Under the pieces are notes generated by a model that made no database searches, was not told where the DNA came from, and saw only the letters and a list, made by a program, of their open reading frames with translations. Positions 23,401-32,281 of a DNA stretch of 64,000 nucleotides are shown piece by piece; positions within the stretch are counted from its first letter, which is position 1; every line of letters starts with the position of its first letter. The DNA comes from Gliomastix tumulicola (taxonomy: Eukaryota > Ascomycota > Sordariomycetes > Hypocreales > Bionectriaceae), in contig BCHX01000006.1 of assembly GCA_001599755.1 (NCBI GenBank), forward strand, positions 1,723,336-1,787,335, read 5' to 3'. The position numbers were made by a program, and so were the translations under genes.

Positions 23401-24495
23401 ATCCAAGCCCAAGCCCAGGTTAATGACAGATGAGGAACTGCCCGACATCTATTTGAATGAGGGTAATGATATTGTTGAAGAGAGCGAGGAGGTGGTTCTT
23501 GGCCGTGGTGCTCGTGAGCGCACTCGGGTGAGGTACGACGACGGCTTGACGGAAGAGCAGTGGGTCATGGCAGTCGAAGACGATGAGGATTCGCCCGAAG
23601 CAGCTGCACTCCGTAAGCTGGCCCGCAAGGACAAGCGCGAGACGAACAAGCTCAAGCGTATGGGCACTGGCAACAATGCCGAAGACTCGCCGTCCAACAG
23701 CAGAGCCAGCACGGAAGAGGTGGAGACGCCGAAGAAGCGTGGCCGAAAGCCAGGTGCCAAGGTTGAGAAGCGGAAGGCTGAGGTTGGCGACGAGGAGCCA
23801 CCAGCCAAGAAGCGTCGGGGTCCTCAGGGAAGGCCGAGCAAGACCAACCTGACCGCTTCTGAGTCTCGCCTCACAAACCAGCAGCGCGAGGTGCTCCAGA
23901 AGAGTCTGCGGTCCCTCTACGAGAGTCTCATGAACTTGGAAGTCGACGAGATTGAGCCTCCCGAGAATGACGACGAGTCTGATCCAGGCAAGAGGCTCAT
24001 CATTGGGCCGTTCGTCAAGCTTCCGTCGAAGCGCGACTTCCCTGACTACTATGTCATCATCCAGACACCGATCTGCATGAACCACATCCTGGCGCACATC
24101 AAGAAGGAGGAGTACCACAGCCTGAGCGATCTCAAGAAAGACTTTGATCTGCTCATCCGCAACTGCCAGACCTTCAACGAGGATGGCAGCATCCTATACC
24201 AAGACGCCAAAACTATGGATGTACGTTTTTCTGTCTCTTACTCATGTGTAGAATGCCCTTGCTAACAAATGCTTCGCAGGAGTTCTTCAGGACGAAATAC
24301 CAGGAGGAGTTGGACGCGCACCCTGAGCTCCTGGAGCTCGAGTATGGCGGCAAGGCTGGATCGAGCGCGCCGTCGGCGAGCGCGGCTGGCACACCCCAGC
24401 CGCAGAGTGCAACACGCATCAAGTTGATCTCCAACAGTTCTAAGGAGGCTAATGGCGGGACGACGACGACGACGACGGGGAGCGACGACGACTAG
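20071..24495 (+). CDS. SWI/SNF- or RSC-type chromatin-remodelling ATPase (Snf2/Sth1)
   Basis: Catalytic ATPase of the Snf2/Sth1 subfamily, 1424 aa. Exons are 20071-20163, 20255-24220 and 24280-24495; the introns (91 and 59 nt) have GTACGT donors and CTGAC/GCTAAC branch points. Domain order: QLQ motif (FSPQQLALLRQQIQAFKLL) after a poly-Gln tract; HSA region (about 260-420); DEXH ATPase with DEMGLGKT near 563 and DEGH near 664; helicase-C with AQDRAHRIGQ near 963; SnAC region; AT-hook-like KKRGRKPG; and a bromodomain (about 1276-1370) that the last intron interrupts. Acting in the nucleus, it would slide or evict nucleosomes. Whether it is the SWI/SNF or RSC paralog is not certain; the bromodomain close to the C-terminus leans to Sth1. 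The first exon supplies MASVQAPPAVQ in a strong ACCATGG context. Confidence 0.92.
20390..20431 (+). repeat. CAA/CAG tract coding poly-glutamine
   Basis: A run of CAA then CAG codons inside exon 2 of the Snf2/Sth1 gene encodes about 14 glutamines. Such tracts are common at the N-terminus of fungal remodellers and vary in length between strains. Confidence 0.9.
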
Positions 24496-25135
24496 GGATC
24501 GTCGGGCCGCAAGAGAAGGCAAGGTTCGAAACGATGAGATGGGTACGGCTGGCAGCCTCGCGGATGAATGACGGGCAGCCAAGCCGATGTTTTCTACGTC
24601 TGGCGTTTGGGGAACTAACACATGGGGCAATAAACTACTCGGTCTTCTCGGTGGACAAGTGGACAGGGCGAACATTGATTTCATCTTCTCTCGGGGACAG
24701 AGGGAAGGGCTGCTGTCTCTCCCGCCGGGGATGACGAGCATCGAGGGCCACCTCATATTCATTCACACGCAAAACCTGGCGGCGACTTTGGTTCGTCTGT
24801 ATATGTATTATGGTAGACTGATATTCCCAACGTGACAATTGTACTTTATTTTAATCGAGAACGGCGATGTTGTGGGTGAATCATTCGTTATCTATCTATC
24901 AAATGACTGTGACGGTTTTCTAGAACATGGTGGGGTGGTTGCCTTGTTAGTGATGAATGCTGTTAATACAGCCCCTCCATCCGGACGCTTAACAAGGTAC
25001 CATCTGAGTCTCTTCCATCCATCTCACTGATCCGGCCTACCTAACTTAACTACTAACGTACCTAACTTACATCCTATTTGCCACGTTCACCATCATCCCG
25101 TCTAGACTTGTTTCAATGACTCTCACGGTGTCAAG
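24496..25135. other. Intergenic region before the alpha/beta-hydrolase gene
   Basis: 640 bp comprising the remodeller 3' UTR and the hydrolase promoter. A short upstream ATG at 25116 opens a seven-codon frame (ATG ACT ... TGA) that overlaps the hydrolase start codon and could dampen translation. Nothing else recognised. Confidence 0.5.
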
Positions 25136-26500
25136 ATGAAGAAGACGCTCATCCTCTGCTTCATCCATGGCTTCAAGGGCGGAGAGTCCACGTTTGGCGT
25201 GGACCACCAGTTCGCAGAGCATCTCCGGGATCTGGTCGCGGTGGCGCTGCCCAAGATCGACGTCAAGTTCCTCGTGTATCCCAAGTACGAGACGCGCGGA
25301 CACCTCGGCGAGACGGTCAGCCGGCTTCGCACCTGGTGAGTCTCTCACTCACGCACACACTTCCACTCATACGGATACTCATGGATCCCCCCGGCCAGGC
25401 TGGAGGAGAAGGTGATCGACTTGGAGGTCGCAGCTGGCACGGCCTCGCCCACGGTCGACCCGTCGGTGCGGACGGTGCTCATCGGGCACTCGATGGGCGG
25501 CATCGTCGCCGCGGAAGCCGTCATCGGGCTGACGTCGGAGCGGCCCATCCACTACACCGAGGACGGCGTGGAGAAGAAGGACGACGACGCCGAGGTGCCG
25601 CTCAACGCGCTCATGTTCCCGTACATCCAGGGCGTGCTGGCCTTTGACACGCCGTACCTGGGCATCGCGCCGGGGCTCGTCGCGCACGGCGCCGAGGGCC
25701 ACTACCGGGACGCGACGGCCGCGTTTGCGCAGCTCTCGCAGCTCGGCGGGCTCGGGACGTCGCTCTGGGGCGCGGCGCAGTCGGCACGGTCTCCCAGTCC
25801 CGCCGCGGCCAAGACGGCCGGTGCGCTGCCTCCCCCGGCAGAGAGTGACAAGAAGGCCGCCGACGGAGGAGGAGGAGGAGGAGGAGGAGGAGGATGGGGG
25901 AAATGGGGCAAAGTCGCCATGTACGCGGGCGCAGCGGGCGCGGTCGCGGCCGGCGGCGCCGCGGCGTGGATGAACCGCGATCAGATCACCGAGGGCTGGA
26001 CGTACCTGTCGTCGCATCTCGAGTTCGTGGGCAGCCTCGCGCGCGCCGAGGAGCTGAAGAAGCGGGTCGGCGCCATGGTGCGCGTGAGCGGCGAGCTCGA
26101 CGTCGGCTTCGCGAATCTGTACACGCGGCTGGGGAGCAAGGCGGGAGCGCGGCAGCCGGGCGTCGCGGGGACGGTGCTCGGCAGCGACAGGACGTTCTGC
26201 AACTTGCCGCGGCAGACGGCCGCTGGGCTGTGGAAGGCGGCGGTGAACGAGAAGGCCAAGGACGAGACGACGGCGCATATGAGTTCAGTTCCCCCTCCCT
26301 TCTCCCTTCTCCCTTCTTTCTGACTTTACTATGAGTTGGACTGACTTGTGGTGGATGTAGCCATGTTTGAGAAAAAGGACAACCCGGGCTACGACAAGCT
26401 GGCTGGCGATGCGCGGGATCTGATCGCTGGCTGGACACGCAACGACTGGTACGAGTCCAGCTTTGAGCCGAAAGCCATGCTTGAGCAGGCGCCTCAGTGA
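25136..26500 (+). CDS. Alpha/beta-hydrolase (DUF676/lipase-like), putative serine esterase
   Basis: 407-aa alpha/beta hydrolase. Exons are 25136-25335, 25399-26282 and 26361-26500. Intron 1 (63 nt) is GTGAGT...CCAG; intron 2 (78 nt) has the weaker donor GTTCAG and acceptor TGTAG, chosen because it alone keeps the frame (AHM-T-MFEKKDNPGYDKL). The opening LILCFIHGFKGGESTFG is the oxyanion-hole region, and VLIGHSMGGIVAAEA holds the nucleophile Ser near residue 98 (GxSxG). A Gly run coded by GGA repeats precedes a small hydrophobic segment (AMYAGAAGAVAAGGAAAW) that may dip into a membrane. The C-terminal NPGYDKLAGDARDLIAGW is shared by fungal proteins of this type. The substrate is unknown; lipids are possible. 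Confidence 0.8.
25865..25893 (+). repeat. (GGA)n run coding poly-glycine
   Basis: GGA triplet repeat inside exon 2 of the alpha/beta-hydrolase gene, giving about ten glycines just before the hydrophobic segment. Confidence 0.85.
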
Positions 26501-26854
26501 AAGAGCGGCACGCAGGCACAGCGTATAGAGACGAGAAGAACACACACACACACACACACGGCGTCGGATTGGGGTTCAGGAACGCCTGTGAACCAGGCAC
26601 CAGCTTTTGCATCATGAACTATTGCTATCCCCCTGAGAAAGTACAGCCAAGGGGTGGTGGCTATGAGACGGCATATATTATCGGCGTTATACTGTTATTA
26701 CAAGATCCCTCCCCCTTCTATCCTCTATAGTACCCCAACCTCATGTCCCATCTATCCCTCCATAACCCCTCTTGCGCGTACGCATCACGTGTCGTACATG
26801 GCAGCAACCGTAGCAGCATTAGTAGATTGTGTCAACGGGGGGTGATTCCTTTTT
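26501..26854. other. Convergent 3' region with (AC)n microsatellite
   Basis: 354 bp between the hydrolase and phs1 stop codons. An AC run lies at 26540-26559. AT-rich stretches near 26670-26710 fit polyadenylation regions. Confidence 0.6.
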
Positions 26855-27604
26855 TCATCTCGACGCCTGCTCGTTCTGCGCCTTGAGCTTCCGCAGCACG
26901 CTCCTCCGCTGGCTCATCATGTACGTGTACAGCGTGTACGCCCCGGGGACGTAGATGCCCAGGACCGCATACAGCGCCCACCTGTACACATCGGCAACTT
27001 CCCCGGCGGGCCCCGTCGCCGCCAGCCACACGAGCACGCACTCGCTCGTGATGCCCAGCGGGTACAGCACGAAGAAGGTGTTGTAGCGCAGCCAGGTGAG
27101 CGGCGCGGGCTGCCAGCCGAGGGCGAGCAGGGGCACGAAGTACGTGTAGCGGATGACCTCGGTGACGGACCAGGCGACGAGCATGGAGGTGTAGAAGGGC
27201 GTCTCGAGGGGCAGGTGCGGGAAGACGTCGACGATGGCCCAGACGAGGAGGAAGCGGGAGGAGACCTGCATGATGGTCGTGAGGACGGGGGAGCGGACGA
27301 TGCCTAAGGACAGACAGACAGACAGACAGTCTTTCGTTAGCTGAGGCAAGTTAGGGAAAGGATGGAGAGAGGGGGAGAGCGTACCGAGAAGGGAGTGCAG
27401 GACTTCAAGAGCGGCCATGGTCTGCGTCCATTTCGTCCACTCGCCGACGGCCGGGTAGACGTGCTGCCATCCCTGCGTCGCCGCGACGGAGACGGTTTGC
27501 GCGAGGACGACGCTCCAGGCGAGGGAGGAGAGGGCGTTGTAGAGGACGAGGTAGGCCGTCTTGACGGGCGACGAGGGCTTGGCCGCCTTCTGAGGAGGAG
27601 CCAT
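26855..27604 (-). CDS. phs1: Very-long-chain 3-hydroxyacyl-CoA dehydratase (Phs1/PTPLA family)
   Basis: Polytopic ER enzyme catalysing the third step of very-long-chain fatty-acid elongation (3-hydroxyacyl-CoA to trans-2-enoyl-CoA). Exons are 27604-27385 and 27303-26855, giving 222 aa, close to yeast Phs1. The 81-nt intron (donor GTACGC, branch GCTAACG, acceptor TTAG) is a multiple of three with no stop and contains a CTGT repeat, so an unspliced frame gains 27 spurious residues. The active-site pair Y154 and E161 is present in LYPLGITSE with the correct +7 spacing, and RYTYF and PLTWLRYN are family motifs. Several hydrophobic segments cover most of the chain, and the C-terminus is basic (RRSVLRKLKAQ). 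It lies tandem and upstream-facing to thymine-7-hydroxylase without evident functional link. Confidence 0.93.
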   Translation of the reverse strand: MAPPQKAAKPSSPVKTAYLVLYNALSSLAWSVVLAQTVSVAATQGWQHVYPAVGEWTKWTQTMAALEVLHSLLGTLSPSLHPFPNLPQLTKDCLSVCLSLGIVRSPVLTTIMQVSSRFLLVWAIVDVFPHLPLETPFYTSMLVAWSVTEVIRYTYFVPLLALGWQPAPLTWLRYNTFFVLYPLGITSECVLVWLAATGPAGEVADVYRWALYAVLGIYVPGAYTLYTYMMSQRRSVLRKLKAQNEQASR

Positions 27605-27902
27605 GGCTGTGGGGGGGCGGGATGAAGTTGTTACGGGAGGGAAAAGAGGCTCAATGGGATGGGAGTTGACGTTGAGGAAGATTTGAAGTTCAGCGTCTGT
27701 TGTTGGGAAGCCGAGCTTACTGGACCCCTGATTTTGCGGCCTGTGATAACCCCACTATAGCTTCCACTTACAGCGCTCACGTAACGTCCTCCCATCACTA
27801 TATCTGAATGGCTACGGCTACTTGGATGCCATAAGAAGAACAACAAGCTCGATAAATTGCAATTGAAATTCGAGGCTACGTTTTATTCATATTCAGGCGC
27901 AC

Positions 27903-29132
27903 TTAGTACGTCGCCGTCAGTCTCTGCACCAGCCAGTCGCCGCTGCTGACGCCCTCGTACTTCTTGTCCTTCTCTGTGGCATACGTTCCCGGCAGCACCT
28001 CGATGATGCTGTCGAAGTTGGGGTTGCAGAAGTATCTGCAGTTCCATCCATTAGTTACCAGATTTCAGGGTACAAGGACAGAGGGCACTGGCACTCACGC
28101 AATGCTGTACCGGGGCGGGTGAACGTCACCGTCCTTGTGCGGCGGCTCGACGACCCGGTGGATGGTGCTCTTGATGGTGTCGTTGCTCCAGCGCGCGAGC
28201 AGGTCGCCGGCATTGACGACAATGGTGCCCTCGATGGGCGTGGCATTGACGAACTGGCCCGTCGGGCTCTTGACCTGGAGTCCGCCGCGGTTGTCCTGGA
28301 AGAGCAGCGTGATGGAGCCGTAGTCCTGCACACACAAATCGTCAGTCAGCCTCACACACAAGTCAGATCTCGTAGTTCGAGCAAATAAACAGGTAGACGT
28401 ACGCTGTGGGCTCCGGCGCGGACGGCATTGGGGTTGACCTTGAAGATCTTGGTGTCCACGGCCGGGTAATGCAGCAGCCGCAGCGTGTTGTCCCCCACGT
28501 CCAGATACCCGTCAAAGAAGCCCTCGTCGAGGCCCATGCCCACGGCAATCGCCCGCATCACCTCCATGTGCATCGCCTTGCACTCCCCGAAGAAGCCCAT
28601 CATGTCCCTCTTGAACCCGGCCATGGCCTCGGCGCCCTCGGCCGGCCACTGGTTCGGATGCCCGGGCTCATCCTCGCGCCCGATCTCGAGGCTCTCCTTC
28701 AGGTCCGGCGCCGCCGTGCGCTCCTTGCCCACGGCCGCCGGGTCGAGCTCCTGCGTCACCTTCTCGCGGCCGGGCGCAGAGTAGCCGCGGTTGGCCTCGG
28801 GCGTCGTCCACGCGACGGCGAGCTTGTCGGCCTCGGGCTGCGCGAAGAAGCCCGACGAGAGGGCGAAGGCGCGGCGGAGCGTCTCGGGCGCGATGGCGTG
28901 GTTCTTGAGGTAGATGAAGCCTGCGTCCTGGAAGCCGGCGAGGATCGCGGCCGCGGCCTCCTTGCGCTCCTCGGGGGTGCCGTGGAGGAACTTGGAGAAG
29001 TCGATGAGCTGCGGGGAGGAGGAGTCAACTGTTAGCTGGTAGACACGTAGGGAAGCTTCAATTGGAAGGGAGAGTCTGGCGCACCGGGATGAAGAGCCCT
29101 TCCTTGCTGACGGCGGTGGCAGTGGTGGCCAT
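27903..29132 (-). CDS. Thymine 7-hydroxylase (Fe(II)/2-oxoglutarate dioxygenase)
   Basis: Oxidises thymine in three steps to 5-hydroxymethyl-, 5-formyl- and 5-carboxyuracil (iso-orotate), using O2 and 2-oxoglutarate. Exons are 29132-29085, 29008-28403, 28325-28099 and 28035-27903, giving 337 aa (the Neurospora enzyme is about 333). Introns of 76, 77 and 63 nt have GTGCGC, GTACGT and GTGAGT donors. The Fe triad is H217, D219 (HSDYGS) and H274 (STIHRVVEP), with R290 (PPRYSIAYF) for 2-oxoglutarate. Long stretches agree with the characterised fungal enzyme as I recall it: TTPEANRGYSAPGREKV, EIGREDEPGHPN, EVMRAIAVGMG, VVNAGDLLARWSNDT. Its start faces the iso-orotate decarboxylase gene across 662 bp, supporting a shared pathway and shared control. 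Confidence 0.95.
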
Positions 29133-29794
29133 GGTTCTGCGGGCTTGAAGCTGTGGATTGGGAGTGGTGGTAATATTGTACGTCTTGTATCGGCCCTGAA
29201 TCTGGCCTCCGGATCTAGTACTCTGGGTGAAGCTGGCGGCGCTACGGGACGAAGAGAAGCGGCGTGATGATACTAGTGGTAAAGCACAGCGACGGGCCGA
29301 AGAGGAGGGGCACTTGACAGGTGCAAAAGCTCGGGGGAGCAGCGCCTTTTGTCTCATGGCTGTCGGATGTCAGAAAATGGAGAGAAGGTGACACAATGAC
29401 ATGGCAGATAAGCTCGTGCGACACTCCTGCCTTGATTTCCACATCGCGCGGTCGGAGCTGGCCGAGGGTTGCACTTTGGTATCTATCTTTTGGCTGCGAG
29501 TCTGCAGTGTGCAACCCCGCCAATTCAGGGTCTAATGTGCAGTAGTAATTACTAGTAGATAAGAGATAAGCTGGTCCACGGCGCGGGGTCGCGAAGCTGC
29601 ACCAACCGAGTCCAGGGTTTGAATACCACTACCAGTTGCAGTCAGTATCTGGCGACCTTCCAGAACAAGCCCGGTCTCCAATTCTCGGCCAATTCTTCTC
29701 CCCTAGGCCCTCCTTGACGACATTCTCTCCTGCACAGTGGCAGCTCTTCACTCAACCCATACACTCCCTCGCCAGCAGGACTCAACACATCGCC
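29133..29794. promoter_or_regulatory. Shared divergent promoter of the thymine-salvage pair
   Basis: 662 bp between the two start codons. GATA-factor cores cluster in it: GATAAG at 29407-29412, reverse pair TATCTATC at 29480-29487, and direct pair GATAAG at 29558-29563 and 29565-29570. CCAAT occurs at 29520-29524, and two more copies lie near 29680. Fungal nitrogen regulators of the NIT2/AreA class bind closely spaced GATA sites, so nitrogen control of both genes is a reasonable inference. Confidence 0.6.
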
Positions 29795-30928
29795 ATGTCT
29801 TCCTCCGACTCACGCGTCGTGGACATCCACACGCACATGTACCCTCCCTCGTACATCAAGATCCTCGAATCCCGTTCCACCATCCCCATCGTCCGCTCCT
29901 TCCCCCAGACGCCCGATCCTCGCCTCATCCTGCTCGAGTCCGAGGTCAAGTCCCTCGAGGAGGCCACCAACGATCCCACGGCCAAGCTGCCCGGTCGTCC
30001 GCTCACCTCCCACTATGCGTCCCTGGACCAGAAGGTGCACTTCATGGACACGCACGGCATCGACATCTCGGTCGTCTCGCTCGCGAACCCCTGGCTCGAC
30101 TTCGTCGACCCGAACAAGTCGGGCCCCATGGCCGAGTCCGTCAACGAGGAGTTCTCGAGCATGTGCGCCCAGCACCCGGGCCGCCTGTTCTTCTTCGCCG
30201 CGCTGCCGCTGACGGCGCCGCTCGAGACGATCCTGGAGTCGGTCTCGCACGTCAAGGGCCTCAAGTTCTGTCGGGGTATTATCCTGGGCACGTCGGGGCT
30301 CGGGAAGGGTCTGGATGATCCTGCGCTGGTTCCCATCTTGGAGGCTGTCGCGGCTGCTGGGCTGACCATCTTCCTCCACCCTCATTATGGTCTTCCCAAT
30401 GATGTGTGGGGTCCTCGTGCGAGCGCAGAGTACGGGCACGTGCTTCCTCTTGCTCTGGGCTTCCCCATGGAGACCACCATCGCGGTGGCCCGGATGTATC
30501 TCTCCGGCGTCTTCGACAAGGTCAGGGATCTCCGCATGCTCCTCGCCCACAGCGGCGGCACCCTGCCGTTCCTGGCCGGCAGGATAGAGAGCTGCATCCT
30601 GCACGACGGACAGCTCGTGCGCGAGGGCAAGGTGACCAAGGACCGGCGGACGGTGTGGGATGTGCTCAAGGAGCAGATCTACCTCGACGCCGTCATCTAT
30701 TCCGAGGTCGGACTCAAGGCGGCCATCGATGCCAGCGGAGCGGACAGGCTCATGTTCGGCACGGACCACCCCTTCTTCCCGCCTCTCAGCACCGACGAGC
30801 AGGGCGAGTGGGAGAGCGTGAGCATGAATGCGGACGCCATTAAGACGGCTGTGGGCGCTGGATCCCAGGCGGAGGCGATTCTGGGAAACAATGCTGTCAG
30901 GATCCTTCGACTGAACGAGGCTTCGTAG
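29795..30928 (+). CDS. Iso-orotate (uracil-5-carboxylate) decarboxylase
   Basis: Decarboxylates 5-carboxyuracil to uracil, the last step of fungal thymidine salvage. Single exon, 377 aa from the ATG at 29795 (CGCCATGTC); an upstream in-frame ATG at 29636 only adds an unconserved leader. Metal-binding and catalytic residues of the structurally known fungal enzymes are in place: H12 and H14 (VVDIHTHMYPPSY), H195 (FLHPHYGLP), H252 (LLAHSGGTLPF) and D324 (FGTDHPFFPP). Near-diagnostic stretches include RGIILGTSGLGKGLDDP and LGFPMETTIAVARMY. It belongs to the amidohydrolase-2/ACMSD superfamily and could be annotated merely as ACMSD-like, but the diagnostic stretches and the adjacent thymine-7-hydroxylase make this specific call strong. 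Confidence 0.95.
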   Translation: MSSSDSRVVDIHTHMYPPSYIKILESRSTIPIVRSFPQTPDPRLILLESEVKSLEEATNDPTAKLPGRPLTSHYASLDQKVHFMDTHGIDISVVSLANPWLDFVDPNKSGPMAESVNEEFSSMCAQHPGRLFFFAALPLTAPLETILESVSHVKGLKFCRGIILGTSGLGKGLDDPALVPILEAVAAAGLTIFLHPHYGLPNDVWGPRASAEYGHVLPLALGFPMETTIAVARMYLSGVFDKVRDLRMLLAHSGGTLPFLAGRIESCILHDGQLVREGKVTKDRRTVWDVLKEQIYLDAVIYSEVGLKAAIDASGADRLMFGTDHPFFPPLSTDEQGEWESVSMNADAIKTAVGAGSQAEAILGNNAVRILRLNEAS

Positions 30929-31045
30929 AGTAGCTGAACTGAATGCCAAAAAATGAAAAGAGTCGCAGTTTATAGGGGTATCTGTATGGCCTTGTGTGCG
31001 AACGTGATTGTTGAGAATGACGGATGTAACCGTGGAATAGACTGT

Positions 31046-31867
31046 TCATGAAGTCGTCGCTGTTTCTTGCTGGAACCTCGTCTCTGCGTCGGCGATTCTC
31101 TGCCGGGCGACAATCACCTGCTGCTCTGCCAGTCGAAGCTCCTCGTCCGTTGCACCCGCCATTGTGAGCTTCCTGACCGCCTGCACGGCCCGTAGTTTGT
31201 CGCACACCAGATGCCAGTACTTCTTCTTGTCGGCGCCGATATCCGCGATGTAGTCCCCAGGCACCAAGACCACGCCGTTGACAGGCCCAGCCGGCTTCCC
31301 TGCCGCCTTCATCGACTCCTTGGCCTTGCGCCTCCTGCCCTTCTCCTCCTTCTTCTCCCTCAACCTCCGCTTCGCCTCCGCCAGATCCGCCAGCTCCGTC
31401 TCCGCCTCCGCCCGCCTCCTCTCCTCCTCCTCCCGCATCCGCTGCGCCTCGGCGAGCCTGTCCCGCTCCTTCTGCATCACCTCCTGGCCCCGCTGCTGCT
31501 CCGCCTGCTGCCTCTGCCGGTGCGCGCTCTCCGCCGCCTCGAGGTCCTCGGCGTACCGCTTGCTCTCCCGGTCCATGGCCTCGCGCTCCTGCTTCCGGAG
31601 CAGCTTGGCCTTCATCGCCTGCTCGTAGGCGGCGCGCGCGGTCACGTCCGAGAGCACGTCGCGCGCGCGCTCAAAGAGCTCCCATTTCGACGCGTCGAAC
31701 TTGTCCTTGGCCTGGTCCGGGTGGTACTTGATGGAGCGCTTGCGCCACGCGCGGTGGATGTCCTCCTTGGGCGTGAGCGCGTCTACGCCGAGGAGGTCGA
31801 AGAGGTCAATGTCCTTCTCGGCGTACTCGGCCGCGAAGCGCAGCAGGTCTGCGTTGTCGGTGCTCAT
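31046..31867 (-). CDS. cwc23: Spliceosome-associated J-protein Cwc23/Cwf23 (DNAJC17-like)
   Basis: Intron-less, 273-aa DnaJ protein of the Cwc23/Cwf23/DNAJC17 group, nuclear factors needed for spliceosome disassembly. The J domain spans about residues 20-85 with DLFDLLGVDALTPKEDI, the HPD tripeptide at 49-51 (IKYHPDQAKDKF) and FERARDVLSDVTARAAYE. A long charged coiled coil rich in Arg/Glu/Lys/Gln follows (about 85-190), then a conserved C-terminal segment (KKKYWHLVCDKLRAVQAVRKL). The Gly/Phe and Cys-rich regions of type I/II Hsp40s are missing, as expected for this class. It converges on the iso-orotate decarboxylase gene with about 117 bp between stops. Confidence 0.85.
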   Translation of the reverse strand: MSTDNADLLRFAAEYAEKDIDLFDLLGVDALTPKEDIHRAWRKRSIKYHPDQAKDKFDASKWELFERARDVLSDVTARAAYEQAMKAKLLRKQEREAMDRESKRYAEDLEAAESAHRQRQQAEQQRGQEVMQKERDRLAEAQRMREEEERRRAEAETELADLAEAKRRLREKKEEKGRRRKAKESMKAAGKPAGPVNGVVLVPGDYIADIGADKKKYWHLVCDKLRAVQAVRKLTMAGATDEELRLAEQQVIVARQRIADAETRFQQETATTS

Positions 31868-32281
31868 TGTGGCCGGGTGTGTGTGACTGTGAAGGTGAAA
31901 GAAAAGGGTTGACGGTTCAAGTTTGGCGGACTGGAAAAAAGAGCGGCGCTTGTTGGTGTTGAAAAAATTGCTAAAATGGAGGTTTGTGTTATGAGCGCTT
32001 AGAATAAGGGAAAGAAATGGTGTTTTTAGCAGGCCTTGACGCTGGGTCGGGATGTTGAAAAAGAAGGTGTTTGATGGCTGGGACTTTCAGATGTCATGAT
32101 GGATCCACGTGACTCGCCAGCCTAATGACAAGGTACATCGGCCCTGTACCTTTTCTCACCCAGACATCAACCCTCACAACACTGGTTACACATGTTACAG
32201 AAAAATGATGCATTACCAGACTTCATAACCACACGCTATTCGCTATCCAAAACTAACCAAATCATCACAGACCTCTTCCGA
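31868..32281. other. Intergenic region between cwc23 and the DUF2235 gene
   Basis: 414 bp: the cwc23 promoter/leader and the 3' UTR of the downstream-oriented DUF2235 gene. No repeat or gene seen. Confidence 0.5.

Noticed and set aside
31211..31912. 233-codon plus-strand Leu/Pro/Arg-rich frame
   Set aside because: Antisense to the coiled-coil region of cwc23; composition reflects complementing Glu/Arg codons.
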